Numbered from the stretch's first letter, positions 9,646 through 20,700 are shown. The stretch: DNA of 54,607 nucleotides from Sphingomonas sp. DG1-23 (GCF_030730875.1 NZ_JAVAMA010000017.1:1-54607); one strand, 5' to 3'. Notes: generated by a model not told the origin, from the sequence alone. Made by a program: numbers and translations.

Positions 9646-12203
9646 TCCTCCCCTTCCTGCTCGCCGGCGCCGAGCCCGATCCCGACGCGGTGGCCAAGGC
9701 GATCGCGACGATGACCGTCGAGGAAAAGGCCGCCCAGCTCCAAAGCACTGCGCCCGCCGATAAGGAGGCCGGGATCCCGGCATATGACTGGTGGAATGAG
9801 GGGCTGCACGGGCTGGCGCGCAATGGTTACGCCACCGTCTTCCCGCAGGCGATCGGGCTCGCCGCGACATGGGACACCGCCTTGATGCGGCGTGTCGGCG
9901 ACGTCGTCGCGACCGAAGCGCGCGCCAAGTTCAATGCGCGGCCGATCGGTGCCGACCGGCGAATCTATGAGGGGCTGACGATCTGGTCGCCCAACATCAA
10001 CATCTTCCGCGATCCGCGCTGGGGACGGGGGCAGGAAACCTATGGCGAAGACCCGTATCTGACCGGGCATCTCGGTGTCGCGTTCATTCAGGGTCTGCAG
10101 GGTCCCGATCCCGCATACCCCAAGGTGATCGCCACCCCGAAGCATTTCGCGGTGCATAGCGGCCCCGAGGCGGGGCGCGACGGTTTCGACGTCGATCCGA
10201 GCCCGCAGGATCTCGAATGGACCTACCTTCCGGCGTTCCGGCTGGCGGTGACGGAGGGCAAGGCGCGCTCGTTGATGTGCGCGTATAATTCGATCCACGG
10301 GGTTCCGGTTTGCGCGCTGCCCTCGCTGATGATCGATCGGCTGCGCGGCGATTGGGGCTTCACCGGCTTCACCGTTTCGGATTGCGACGCGGTCGCCAAC
10401 ATCCATCTGTTCCACCATTATCGGCTCGACGGCGCGGGCGCGGCGGCGGCGGCGCTCAAGGGCGGCAACGACCTCAATTGCGGGTCGGCTTATGCCGCGC
10501 TGCCGCAGGCCGTGAAGCGCGGGCTGGTGACCGAGGCGGAAGTCGACACCGCGCTGACCCGCGCGCTTTCGGCGCGGCAGGCGCTCGGCACTCTGTTCGG
10601 CGCGGACAGCCCGTGGAACCGTATTTCGCCTGATTCGGTCGGCACCCCGGCCCATCGCGAGCTGGCGCTCGAAGCCGCGCGCAAGGCGATCGTATTGCTT
10701 CAGAATGAGGGCGGCCGATTGCCGCTTGCCGAGGGCAGCAGGATCGCGGTGATCGGCGCCGATGCCGACGACCTCAATGTGCTCGAAGCCAATTATCATG
10801 GCACCGCCAGGGATCCGGTGACGCCGCTGGAGGGCATCCGCCGCCAGTTCGGCACGGCGAATGTGCGATACGCCCAAGGCTCGATCCTCGCCGATGGCGC
10901 GCCGGTGGTGGTGCCGGAGACCGCCTTCGTCGCCGACGGCAGACCGGGGCTGAAGGCGGAGTATTTCGCCGGCGCCACGGTAGCCGGCCCGCCCGCGATC
11001 GTGCGGCAGGATCGCCGGATCGACTTCAACTATACCCGCGTCGCACCGGCGCCGGGGCTTGACGCCGGGGGCTTCGCGGCGCGCTGGACCGGCGAGTTCG
11101 TGCCGCCGGGACCGGGGCGCTATACGCTGGCGATCGACATTCCCGCGTGCTGGAAGGATTGCAGCAAGCACGACGCCGTGCGGCTGTGGATCGACGGCAA
11201 GCCGCTGCATCAGGGTCCGCTCGGCAAGGCGCGGGTCGAGATTCCGCTGACCAGCGACGGCCGCCGCCACGCCTTCCGGCTCGAACTCGACCATCACGGC
11301 GAGGATGAGGGGCTGCGGCTGTTATGGCTCCCGCCGGCCGAGCCTCTGCTCGATCAGGCGGTGGCGGCAGCGAAGCAATCGGACGTGGTGGTCGCGGTGC
11401 TCGGACTGTCGCCCGATCTCGAGGGCGAGGCGCTGCAGGTCACCGTGCCCGGTTTCGTCGGGGGTGATCGCACCGACATTGCGCTTCCACTGGCGCAGCA
11501 GCGACTGCTCGAGGCGCTACGCGATACCGGCAAGCTAATAGTGCTGGTGCTGACCAACGGCAGCGCGGTCGCAGTGGACCCGGCGATGGCCGACGCGATC
11601 CTAACCGCCTGGTATCCGGGCGAGGCCGGCGGCACTGCGCTCGCCGAAACCTTGGCGGGGACGAACAATCCTTCCGGACGCCTGCCGGTCACGTTCTACA
11701 AATCGGCGTCGAATCTGCCGGCTTTCGTCGATTACGGGATGAAGGAACGCACCTATCGCTTCTTCACCGGCACCCCGCTCTGGGGCTTCGGTCACGGGCT
11801 CAGCTATACCAGCTACGCCTATAGCGGGCTGGCCGCGAAAGGCGCAGGGACCGCCGCACCGGTCGAGGTCGAGGTGACCGTCCGCAACAGCGGCGCACGG
11901 GCAGGCGAGGAAGTCGTGCAGGCCTATCTGGTGCCGCCGGCGCAGAAAGGCGGATCGCTGACCAGCCCCGTGCTCCAGCGCCAGCTCGTCGGCTTCCAGC
12001 GCGTGACGCTGGCGCCGGGCAAGGCGCAAAAGCTCAGCTTCACCCTCGACCCGCGAAGCATCAGCGTCGTCGCGCGCGACGGCACGCGGCGGGTGGTGCC
12101 GGGCGCCCACCGCCTCTGGGTCGGCGGCGGCCAGCCCGGCGACGGGCCCGGCCAATGGGCCGATTTCACCCTCGTCGGCGACGCACACGAGTTGCCCAGG
12201 TGA
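9642..12203 (+). CDS. glycoside hydrolase family 3 with PA14 insert (beta-xylosidase / beta-glucosidase type)
   Basis: 853 residues. Order: GH3 N-terminal barrel (about 15-320), start of the C-terminal alpha/beta domain, a PA14 domain inserted at about 433-565 (GRPGLKAEYFAG), the rest of the C-terminal domain, and a fibronectin III-like end (about 740-853). The nucleophile is D247 in FTVSDCDAV; KHFAVHSGPE and DPRWGRGQETYGEDP are characteristic of the xylosidase/glucosidase group. Next to GH92, GH29 and beta-mannosidase genes, a beta-1,2-xylosidase acting on plant N-glycans is a reasonable guess; the Xanthomonas nix cluster also pairs a GH3 xylosidase with GH92. Beta-glucosidase remains possible. 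Only a short hydrophobic N-terminus is present, so localisation is uncertain. ATG overlaps the preceding stop by 4 bp. Confidence 0.88.
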   Translation: MILPFLLAGAEPDPDAVAKAIATMTVEEKAAQLQSTAPADKEAGIPAYDWWNEGLHGLARNGYATVFPQAIGLAATWDTALMRRVGDVVATEARAKFNARPIGADRRIYEGLTIWSPNINIFRDPRWGRGQETYGEDPYLTGHLGVAFIQGLQGPDPAYPKVIATPKHFAVHSGPEAGRDGFDVDPSPQDLEWTYLPAFRLAVTEGKARSLMCAYNSIHGVPVCALPSLMIDRLRGDWGFTGFTVSDCDAVANIHLFHHYRLDGAGAAAAALKGGNDLNCGSAYAALPQAVKRGLVTEAEVDTALTRALSARQALGTLFGADSPWNRISPDSVGTPAHRELALEAARKAIVLLQNEGGRLPLAEGSRIAVIGADADDLNVLEANYHGTARDPVTPLEGIRRQFGTANVRYAQGSILADGAPVVVPETAFVADGRPGLKAEYFAGATVAGPPAIVRQDRRIDFNYTRVAPAPGLDAGGFAARWTGEFVPPGPGRYTLAIDIPACWKDCSKHDAVRLWIDGKPLHQGPLGKARVEIPLTSDGRRHAFRLELDHHGEDEGLRLLWLPPAEPLLDQAVAAAKQSDVVVAVLGLSPDLEGEALQVTVPGFVGGDRTDIALPLAQQRLLEALRDTGKLIVLVLTNGSAVAVDPAMADAILTAWYPGEAGGTALAETLAGTNNPSGRLPVTFYKSASNLPAFVDYGMKERTYRFFTGTPLWGFGHGLSYTSYAYSGLAAKGAGTAAPVEVEVTVRNSGARAGEEVVQAYLVPPAQKGGSLTSPVLQRQLVGFQRVTLAPGKAQKLSFTLDPRSISVVARDGTRRVVPGAHRLWVGGGQPGDGPGQWADFTLVGDAHELPR

Positions 12204-14518
12204 CCACGCGCCGCCAGCTTCTCTCCTCCGCCGCCGCCGGCGTGGCCGCCGCTGCGCTGCCCGTCCGCGCGCATACGCCATTCCCGCCTGCCGGGCCCAA
12301 TCTGTTCATCGGCACCGGCGGGACCGGCCACACCTATCCCGGCGCGACCCTGCCGTTCGGGATGGTGCAATTGAGCCCCGATACCGGAGTCGAGCGCTGG
12401 GAGACCTGTTCGGGCTATCATCGCGGCGACACGTCGATCCTCGGCTTCTCGCACACCCATCTTTCGGGCACCGGCATCGGCGACCTGCTCGATGTCCTGG
12501 TCGTACCGGGCACCGGCGCGGTCCGGCTACAGCCCGGCGCGGCGGACCAGCCGGGCAGCGGCTATCGCCAGCGCTTCGCCGACGAGCATGCCGAGCCGGG
12601 CTATTATCGCGTCGCGCTGGAGAATGGCGTAAAGGCCGAGCTGACCGTCACCGAGCGGACCGGCTGGCATCGCTATCGCTTTCCGCGGGGCGCGGGGCAT
12701 CTGCTGATCGACCTGTCGCACCTCGTCCCCGACCGCCCCGGCGCGCGTCCGCTGATCGATGAAGCGATGCTCGCGATCGAGGCGGACGGCGCGCTGACCG
12801 GTACGCGGCGGGTGTTTCGCTGGGCCAAGGGGCGACGGATTTTCTTCGCACTGCAGCTGTCGCGCCGGCCCGACCGCATCACCTTGATCGGCGACGGCGA
12901 CGGCGAGCAGCCTCGCGGTGCCACGCAAGTGACGGGCAAGCGGCTCAAGGCCGTGCTCCATTATGACGATGCCGGCGCGGCGCCGGTGCTGGTGCGTTGC
13001 GGCATCTCGGCAGTCGACGCCGCGGGCGCACGCGCCAATCTCGCCGCCGAGGCGCGGCATTGGGATTTCGATCGCACCCGGCGCGAGGCGGCCGAACGCT
13101 GGAGCGCCGCGCTCGGGACGGTGCAAGTCGAAGGCGGCACTGCCGACCAGCGCACGATCCTGTCGAGCGCGCTCTACCATTCGCAATTGGCGCCCACGCT
13201 CTTCTCGGATGTCGACGGCCGCTATGCCGGGATGGACGGGAAAGTGCACCGCGTGCCGGCGGGCGGCGCGGCGTTCAGCACCTATTCGTTGTGGGACACC
13301 TATCGCGCGCTGCATCCGCTGCTGACGCTGATCGCACCCGAGCGGACCAAGCAACTGGTCGACGATCTGATCCGCCAGACCGCGCAGTCGCCGTTCGGGC
13401 CTTTGGTCTGGCCGCTGCAGGGCAAGGAGACCGGGACGATGATCGGCTGGCACGGCGTGGTGCCGCTGGCCGAGGCGCATGCCAAGGGCATCGAGGCAGA
13501 TTATGCCGCGGCATGGCCCGCGATTCGCAAACGCAGCTTCGACTTTACCGCACCCGACAAGGAAAATAGCCGCGGTCGCGACCTCTACGACCGGCTCGGC
13601 TTCGTCCCCGCCGACAAGGTCAACGAGAGCGTCAGCCGCACCCAGGAATATGCCTATGACGACTGGGCGTCGGCCCGGCTCGCCGGCGTGGCCGGCGCAA
13701 AAGGCGACGCGGAACGGCTGCTGAAACGTTCGGATAATTGGCGCAACGTGATCGACGGCCGGATCGGCTTCGCCCGGCCGCGCTTCGCCGACGGCAGCTG
13801 GTGGAAGGACTATGACCCGATCCAGCTCGGCCATATGCCCGAGCCCGACTGGCGCGACTATACCGAGGCGAATGGCTGGCAGGCGACCTTCCTCAACCAG
13901 CACGACATCTATGGCCAGATCGCGCATCTGGGCGGCGACGCGAAGTTCGAGGCGAAGCTCGACGCCCTGTTCACCGCACCCTCGACCTTGCCCGCCAATG
14001 CCCCGCCGGACATTTCGGGGCTGGTCGGCCAATATGCCCATGGCAACGAGCCCGACCAGCACGCGCCCTATCTCTATGCCTATGTCGGGGCGCCGTGGAA
14101 GACGCAGGCGATGGTGCGCCGGCTCTGCGTCGAAATGTACAAGAACGATCCCGACGGGATCATCGGAAATGACGATTGCGGGCAGATGAGCGCGTGGTTC
14201 GTCTTCTCGGCGCTGGGCTTCTACCCGGTCGATCCGGTCGAGGCGGCCTATGTGTTCGGCTCGCCCTTGTTCGCGCGCGCCGAATTGCGCGTGGGTGCGG
14301 GACGCCGGCTGGTGATCGAGGCCCCAGGCAATGGTCCCGAGACGCCCTATGTTGCCGCGGTCCGGTGGAACGGCCGGCCGTGGACGCGCAGCTGGATCCC
14401 GCATGCCGAGCTGGCCAAAGGCGGCACCTTGCGTTTCACCATGGCGCGTACGCCCAATCGCGCCTTCGGCCGCGCGGCTGCCGACCGGCCGCCGTCGTTC
14501 GGCCGCACTCCCGCTTGA
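12200..14518 (+). CDS. glycoside hydrolase family 92 alpha-mannosidase
   Basis: About 772 residues, calcium-dependent exo-alpha-mannosidase family. Family signatures are FIGTGGTGHTYPGATLPFG near the N-terminus, GFSHTHLSGTG, GGDAKFEAKLDALF, GNEPDQHAPYLYAYVG and the near-terminal GNDDCGQMSAWFVFSALGF. I take the start as GTG 12200: it forms a GTGA overlap with the GH3 stop and gives VTTRRQLLSSAAAG, a Tat-like signal ending in LPVRA. The first in-frame ATG (12155) would add an arginine-rich stretch and lies deep in the GH3 gene. The role is removal of alpha-linked mannose from N-glycans in the periplasm or at the surface. Confidence 0.92.
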   Translation: MTTRRQLLSSAAAGVAAAALPVRAHTPFPPAGPNLFIGTGGTGHTYPGATLPFGMVQLSPDTGVERWETCSGYHRGDTSILGFSHTHLSGTGIGDLLDVLVVPGTGAVRLQPGAADQPGSGYRQRFADEHAEPGYYRVALENGVKAELTVTERTGWHRYRFPRGAGHLLIDLSHLVPDRPGARPLIDEAMLAIEADGALTGTRRVFRWAKGRRIFFALQLSRRPDRITLIGDGDGEQPRGATQVTGKRLKAVLHYDDAGAAPVLVRCGISAVDAAGARANLAAEARHWDFDRTRREAAERWSAALGTVQVEGGTADQRTILSSALYHSQLAPTLFSDVDGRYAGMDGKVHRVPAGGAAFSTYSLWDTYRALHPLLTLIAPERTKQLVDDLIRQTAQSPFGPLVWPLQGKETGTMIGWHGVVPLAEAHAKGIEADYAAAWPAIRKRSFDFTAPDKENSRGRDLYDRLGFVPADKVNESVSRTQEYAYDDWASARLAGVAGAKGDAERLLKRSDNWRNVIDGRIGFARPRFADGSWWKDYDPIQLGHMPEPDWRDYTEANGWQATFLNQHDIYGQIAHLGGDAKFEAKLDALFTAPSTLPANAPPDISGLVGQYAHGNEPDQHAPYLYAYVGAPWKTQAMVRRLCVEMYKNDPDGIIGNDDCGQMSAWFVFSALGFYPVDPVEAAYVFGSPLFARAELRVGAGRRLVIEAPGNGPETPYVAAVRWNGRPWTRSWIPHAELAKGGTLRFTMARTPNRAFGRAAADRPPSFGRTPA

Positions 14519-14528
14519 TGAGGATTAT

Positions 14529-16445
14529 ATGACCGAGCTTTCCCGGCGCACGCTGATCGCAACCGGGCTCGCCGCGAGCGCGCTTCCTGCCGCGCCGGCG
14601 CTGGCCAGTATGGCCACCCCCAGGCCATATGGGGCGGTACCGAGCCCGCGCCAGTGGCGCTGGCACGGCCGCGAGCAATATGCCTTCGTCCATTTCTCGA
14701 TCAACACCTTCACCGACAAGGAATGGGGGTATGGCGACGAGAGCCCGAAGCTGTTCGACCCGAGCGACTTCGACGCCGACCAGATCGTCGCGGCAGCCAA
14801 AGCGGGTGGGCTCGAGGGGCTGATTCTCACGGCCAAGCATCATGACGGCTTCTGCCTTTGGCCGACCCTGCTCACCGAACATTGCATCCGCAACAGCCCC
14901 TACAAGAATGGCAAGGGCGACGTGGTCCGCGAAATGGCCGACGCCTGCCGCCGCGCGAAGCTGCCGTTCGGGCTGTATCTGTCGCCATGGGACCGCAATC
15001 ACGCCGAATATGGCCGCCCAGCCTATGTCGAATATTATCGTGCACAGCTGACCGAGCTCTGCACCCGCTATGGCGAATTGTTCGAGGTCTGGTTCGACGG
15101 CGCCAATGGCGGCGACGGCTATTATGGCGGCGCGCGCGAGGCGCGGAAGATCGACGCTCCGCGTTACTATGACTGGCCGTCGATCGTCGCTCTGGTGCAC
15201 AAGCTGCAGCCCAATGCCTGCACCTTCGATCCGCTCGGCGCCGACATACGCTGGGTGGGCAATGAGGACGGCGTCGCCGGCGATCCGTGCTGGCCGACCA
15301 TGCCGAACAAGCCTTATGACCAGAAGGACGGCAATTCCGGAGTCCGTGGTGGCGAGATCTGGTGGCCGGCGGAGACCGACGTGTCGATCCGTCCGGGCTG
15401 GTTCTACCATTCGGACGAGGATTCGAAGGTCAAGAGCCCCGAGCGGTTGATCCGGCTCTATGACGAATCGGTGGGTCGCGGCACCAACCTCAACCTCAAC
15501 ATACCCCCCGACCGCCGCGGGCGCATTCCCGATCAGGACGTCAGGATACTCCAGTCGTTCGGCAATGCGATCCGCGCGACCTTCGCGCGCGACCTCGCGC
15601 GGGGCGCCGTCGCGCATGCCAGCCACAGCCGAGGGGGCGCGCTCGGACCGGCGCGGGTGCTCGACGGCAATCGCGAGACCTATTGGGCGAGCCCCGAAGG
15701 CATCACCAACCCGACGCTGACGCTCGATCTCAAGCCCGGCACGCGATTCGACGTGATTCGGCTGCGCGAGTATCTGCCGCTCGGCGTGCGCGTGACGCGC
15801 TTCGCGGTGGATGCCGAGATCGACGGCAGCTGGCGCACGCTCGCCGAGCATGACTGCATCTCGGCGCAGCGGATCATCCGGCTCGACGCGCCGATCGCGC
15901 CGCGCCGGGTGCGGCTGCGCGTGCTCGACGCCCCGGTCTGCCCGGCGATCAGCGAATTCGCCTTGTTCCTCGCGGTCGCACCGGTCCCGGTGCCGGTGAT
16001 CGTGTCGACCGATCCGACGGTTCTCGACGTCACCAAATGGTCGATCGTCGCGGCGAGCGCGCCGGGGGCGGAGAAGCTGCTCGACAATGATGCAGCGAGC
16101 ATCTGGGTACAGCCACGCCCGACACCCGGAGCGCCGGCGCAGGTGACCATGGATCTCGGCGTGGACGCGGACCTTGCCGGGTTCAGCCTGACGCCGTCAC
16201 GTCAGGTGATGACCGGCGCGGCACCGCCCAAAGGCTATGTCGCCGAAACCAGCGCCGATGGAACCAATTGGGAACCTGGTGCCGCGGGCGAATTCTCCAA
16301 TATCGCCTACGCGCTGTCGACGCAGCGAATCCCGTTTGCCAAAACCCGGCGCGCGCGCTTCCTGCGATTGACCTTCAAGGAACCGGCGGTTCCGGCCGCA
16401 CGCCTCGCTATTGCAGGCATTGGCGGGTTCATCTCCCGACGCTGA
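14529..16445 (+). CDS. glycoside hydrolase family 29 alpha-L-fucosidase with C-terminal F5/8-type domains
   Basis: 638 residues. MTELSRRTLIATGLAAS followed by ALPAAPALA is a good Tat signal. The barrel (about 35-340) has FVHFSINTF, LTAKHHDGFCLWP, KLPFGLYLSPWD and the nucleophile D190 in EVWFDGANG. After the barrel come two discoidin-like beta domains (roughly 385-500 and 505-638), seen in many GH29 enzymes and thought to bind sugar. The long form with HHDGFCLW is typical of the broad GH29 group that can accept alpha-1,3/1,4 or core fucose. In this operon it most likely removes core fucose of N-glycans. It starts 10 bp after the GH92 stop, preceded by GAGGATT. Confidence 0.92.
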   Translation: MTELSRRTLIATGLAASALPAAPALASMATPRPYGAVPSPRQWRWHGREQYAFVHFSINTFTDKEWGYGDESPKLFDPSDFDADQIVAAAKAGGLEGLILTAKHHDGFCLWPTLLTEHCIRNSPYKNGKGDVVREMADACRRAKLPFGLYLSPWDRNHAEYGRPAYVEYYRAQLTELCTRYGELFEVWFDGANGGDGYYGGAREARKIDAPRYYDWPSIVALVHKLQPNACTFDPLGADIRWVGNEDGVAGDPCWPTMPNKPYDQKDGNSGVRGGEIWWPAETDVSIRPGWFYHSDEDSKVKSPERLIRLYDESVGRGTNLNLNIPPDRRGRIPDQDVRILQSFGNAIRATFARDLARGAVAHASHSRGGALGPARVLDGNRETYWASPEGITNPTLTLDLKPGTRFDVIRLREYLPLGVRVTRFAVDAEIDGSWRTLAEHDCISAQRIIRLDAPIAPRRVRLRVLDAPVCPAISEFALFLAVAPVPVPVIVSTDPTVLDVTKWSIVAASAPGAEKLLDNDAASIWVQPRPTPGAPAQVTMDLGVDADLAGFSLTPSRQVMTGAAPPKGYVAETSADGTNWEPGAAGEFSNIAYALSTQRIPFAKTRRARFLRLTFKEPAVPAARLAIAGIGGFISRR

Positions 16446-16544
16446 AACGCGCGCCGTCGCCGTTACGGAAGCACGCCGAAGAACAGCTTAAACGCATCGA
16501 ACGTCCTTGCGGCGAACGCCGCCCCACGCCCGCAATGATTGTGG

Positions 16545-16556
16545 TTGGTATGCAAC
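16545..16556 (+). promoter_or_regulatory. candidate GntR operator, copy 2
   Basis: TTGGTATGCAAC, in the 267 bp between the fucosidase and the glycosylasparaginase. It matches copy 1 (TTGGTATCTAAC) at 10 of 12 positions and has TTG...CAA inverted ends. Confidence 0.4.
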
Positions 16557-16587
16557 ATCCAAGGGCACAATAGCACCAAAGCAGTTT

Positions 16588-16599
16588 TTGGTATTGAAA
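16588..16599 (+). promoter_or_regulatory. candidate GntR operator, copy 3
   Basis: TTGGTATTGAAA, 43 bp downstream of copy 2 in an AT-rich patch (through 16620) that stands out from the GC-rich surroundings and probably contains a promoter for the glycosylasparaginase and TonB receptor genes. Confidence 0.35.
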
Positions 16600-16712
16600 T
16601 TATGTTTCATATATGACAATCCGGTTGCGTTGCCGATGCGTCTGAATGACGGCACCGGCCACATCCGCGGCGCCGGAGGGGGCGCCTGAGACTGGGTAGC
16701 TGGATCGTGTCG

Positions 16713-17711
16713 ATGAAGACGTCTCGTCGCGGCGCACTCGCATTGGGACTGGGGGGAGCCGCAGCGGCTGCGACCCGGCCGGCGCAGGCGCGACCGCAGC
16801 GACGCAGCTTCCTCGTCTCGACCTGGGATTTCGGCGCCGCCGCCAACGCCGCGGCGTTTGCGCGCTGGAAAGCCACCGCCAATCTGCTCGACGCGCTCGA
16901 AGCCGGCGCGCAGGTGCCCGAGGCGGATCCGGCCAATCATTCGGTGGGTTTCGGCGGCTATCCCGACCGCGACGGCCATGTGACCCTCGATGCGATCATC
17001 ATGGACGATCGCGGCAATTTGGGCGCGGTGGGCGCGCTCGAGGATATTCTTCACCCGATCTCGGTCGCGCGGCGCGTGATGGAGAAGACGCCGCACACGA
17101 TGCTGGTCGGCGCCGGCGCGCGCCAATTCGCGCTCTCGCAAGGATTCGCGCCGATCAAACTGCTCACCCCCGAGGCGGAGGCGGCGTGGCGCGACTGGCT
17201 CGAGACCGCCGAATACAAGCCGATCGCCAATAGCGAGAACCAGCGCGGCTCGGCGCTCGACCACGACACGATCGGCATGCTCGCCTGCGGCCCGGACGGC
17301 GCGCTGGCGGGGGCCTGCACCACTTCGGGCATGGCCTTCAAGCTGCGCGGCCGGATCGGCGATTCGCCGCAGGCGGGCTGCGGGCTGTTCGTCGAGCGCG
17401 GCGTCGGCGCCGCAACGGCGACCGGCGTCGGCGAGGAAGTCACGCGGATCGCCGGCACGGCGCGGGTCGTCGCATCGATGCGCGCCGGGATGAGCCCGGC
17501 GGACGCCTGCCGCGAGGCAGTGCGCCACATCGCCCGGCTGCGCGACGACGCGGTCAAGGACGCACAGGTCGGCTTTCTCGCCATCGACACGCACGGCGAG
17601 GTCGGCGGCTACGCCCTCCAGCCGGGTTTCACATTTGCCGTCACCGACCCCGCAGGTCGCACGGAGATACGCGCCGCGGAGAGCCTCAAAGGCCCCCGCG
17701 GCACGCAATAG
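16713..17711 (+). CDS. glycosylasparaginase (N4-(beta-N-acetylglucosaminyl)-L-asparaginase), Ntn hydrolase
   Basis: About 332 residues with a Tat-like signal (MKTSRRGALALGLGGAAAAA). The family hydrolyses the amide bond between GlcNAc and asparagine after autocleavage creates an N-terminal threonine. The cleavage/nucleophile site is visible as HDTIGML with T186. SVGFGGYPDRDGHV, EDILHPISVARRVME and the later GCGLFVERGVGAATATGVGE match the family. It would complete N-glycopeptide breakdown after the exoglycosidases. The ATG at 16713 has GGA about 9 bp upstream; a GTG at 16707 is also possible. It has its own AT-rich upstream region. Confidence 0.88.
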   Translation: MKTSRRGALALGLGGAAAAATRPAQARPQRRSFLVSTWDFGAAANAAAFARWKATANLLDALEAGAQVPEADPANHSVGFGGYPDRDGHVTLDAIIMDDRGNLGAVGALEDILHPISVARRVMEKTPHTMLVGAGARQFALSQGFAPIKLLTPEAEAAWRDWLETAEYKPIANSENQRGSALDHDTIGMLACGPDGALAGACTTSGMAFKLRGRIGDSPQAGCGLFVERGVGAATATGVGEEVTRIAGTARVVASMRAGMSPADACREAVRHIARLRDDAVKDAQVGFLAIDTHGEVGGYALQPGFTFAVTDPAGRTEIRAAESLKGPRGTQ

Positions 17712-17736
17712 GGTTCAGGGAGTCAAAGGAAGAGCC

Positions 17737-20700
17737 ATGAAAAAGTTGAATGCATTGTTGCTCGCATCGACCTGCGTCGCGGGGATCTATGCGATGCCCG
17801 CGATGGCGCAGAGCCAGGTCGCCGACGCGGCCCTGGCGGAAGTGCCCGAGGCCGATAGCGGCGAGGATGCCGGGATCGTCGTCACCGGCTCGCGGATCAC
17901 GCGTCCCAACGCCGCCGCGGCATCGCCGATCACTTCGGTGACATCGGATTCGATCCGTGCCCAGGCCGCGGTGAATATCGAGGAAGTGCTCAACCGCATC
18001 CCGTCGATCGCGCCCGACAGCCAGCAGAACTATCAGGATTCGGACGGCCGCCAGCGCATCAAGCTGCGCAACCTCGGTTTCGAGCGGACGCTGATCCTCG
18101 TCGACGGCAAGCGCCTCGGCACGATGAATGGCCTCGACGCCAACATGATCCCGACGTCGCTGATCTCGCGCGTCGACGTGCTGACCGGGGGCGCCTCGGC
18201 CGTCTACGGCTCGGACGCGGTCGCCGGCGTCGTCAACTTCATCATGGACAATGATTTTCAGGGCCTTCAGCTCAACGCCAACTACAATTTCTACGCGCAT
18301 CAGAACAAGCCGGGCCTGATCTCGCAGGTCGCCAGCCAATATGGCTTCGCGCAGCCCAGTCACGGCTTCGCCACCGATGGTGGCCGCGTCGATCTGTCGT
18401 TGACGGCGGGCAAGAAGCTGTTCGACGACCGCTTCCACATCTCCGGCTATGTCAATTACCGCAAGGCCGACCTCGTCCCCTACAGCGCGCGCGAAACCTC
18501 GGGCTGCCAGCTGGTCGAAGGCACCAAGGACGGCCCGCTCAGCTGCTCCATCTCGACCTATACCCGCACCGGCTATGTCTCGCCGCAGTCCGGCCCCAAT
18601 GCGGGCAACGCCTATGTCAACAACCCCGACGGCAGCCGCACCTTCGTGCCCTATTCGTCGGCGCTCGCGGCGAATCCGTATGACGGCTATTCGTTCCAGC
18701 GCAAGAACGAGCGCTGGAATGCCGGCGGCTTCGCGTCGTTCGAGATCTCGGACGCGGCGGAAGTCTACGCCAATGCGATGTGGTTCCGCGACAAGTCGGC
18801 CAACGTCTATCCGGCGCGCGTCTACAGCTCGACCGCCTATTCGGACGGTCCGTATCAGGTGAGCTGCGCCAACCCGTTCATGTCGGCCGCGCAGGCGACG
18901 ACGATCTGCGGCGCGGCGGCGGGCAGCACGACGTTCGTGCCGATCGAGTTGCGCTATCGCTTTACCGGCGTGCCCGATCTCGAGGACCGCTATCTCAACG
19001 AAGGCACCCGCATCACCGGCGGCGTCCGCGGCCAGTTCGCGCAGGGCTGGAGCTACGATGTCGGCGGCGTCTATGCTCGCAACAAGATGACGATGAGCTG
19101 GGCCCAGCCGGTCTATGATCGCGTCAACAACGCGCTCAACGTCGTCAACAACAACGGCACGATCAGCTGCGTCAACGACGTGGCGAGCGGCTGCCTGCCC
19201 TTCGATCCGTTCAGCGCGAACTCGTCGGTCAACAACAGCGCGCTGTACAATTATCTGATCCAGGGCACTTACGGCAACTCGACGACCACCAATACGCTCT
19301 ACAATGCGATCGCGACCGTTCAGGGCGATCTCGGCACCTATGGCATCAAGAGCCCATGGGCAGATGAAGGCCTCGCGATCGCGATCGGCGCCGAGTATCG
19401 CGAAGACCAGTTGCGGAGCCACGCCGACGCGCTGTGGCGCGAGAATGTCAGCAACGACGCCGATCGCTACCTTTCGCAGCATGTCTGGGAGGGCAATATC
19501 GAGCTTCAGGCACCGCTCGTCCAGAACAAGCCGTTCGCCGAACTGCTGCAGGTCAACGGCGCGTTCCGCCTGTCGAAGTACAGCAGCAACCCCGACACCT
19601 TCTCGACGTGGAAGGCCGAGGCGATCTGGTCGCCGATCCCCGACATCACCTTCCGCGGCTCGATCAACCGCGCCCAGCGCGCACCGACCGTGGTCGAGGC
19701 GTTCCAGGGCTCGAACACCAGCTATGGCCGGATCACCACCGCGTATAACGACATCTGCGCGCCGAGCATCGTCAGCACCTCGATCGATCCGGTGACCGGC
19801 CAGCCGGTCAACGTCTATGGGGCGCCGGCGGCGTCGCGCGAGGCCTGCGCCGCCACCGGGCTCGCCGACAGCCTGTACGGCAGCGCCACCTTGCTGTGCC
19901 CGACGGATGTGGGCTGCACCTATCGCGCCGGCGGCTTCACCGTCGATCCGGAGACCGCCTATACCAAGACCTTCGGCGTGGTGCTCAAGCCGCGGTTCCT
20001 GCCCGGACTGGTGGTCTCGGTCGACCGTTTCCTGATCGATCTCAACCAGTCGATCGGCTATAACGACTATGCCTATTTCTCGCGCGGCTGCGCCGAGACC
20101 GGCGACGATTTCTTCTGCAGCATGTTCGTTCGCAATGCGGACGGCACGCTGTCGAGCAATCCGACCGGCAACCCGGCAACCGGCTATATCCGCCAGGGCA
20201 CGACCAATTATTACAAGACCAAATCGCACGGCTGGGACTTCCAGGCGCAATATGCGCTTGGTCTCGGCAATGCCGGCCGCCTCGACTTCGACTTCTCGGG
20301 TTCGCTGACCACCCTGGCCGGCGCGCAGGACGCGTCGTTCCTGGCGGAGCGCAATTGCGCGGGCTATTTCGGCGGCGCCGGCTGCAGCCAGTTCATCCCG
20401 AAATGGACGCACAATCTGCGCGGCACCTGGACCACGGCCGACCAGTTCTTCAGCGCATCGCTGAACTGGCGTCATCTGGGCCCGCTCACCCGTACGTCGA
20501 ACTCGGGCGAGGAAAGCCTCGGCGCGAGCCCGGAGACGGTGCGTTCGACCTTCTACCGGATCGACGCGTACGACTATTTCGATCTGGCGCTGAACTTCCG
20601 CATCCAGAAGGGCTTCTCGTTCCGGATCGCGGCGAACAACATCCTCGACAAGACCCCGCCGATCCTGCCGAACTCGTACGATATCGGCCTGTCGCGCGCG

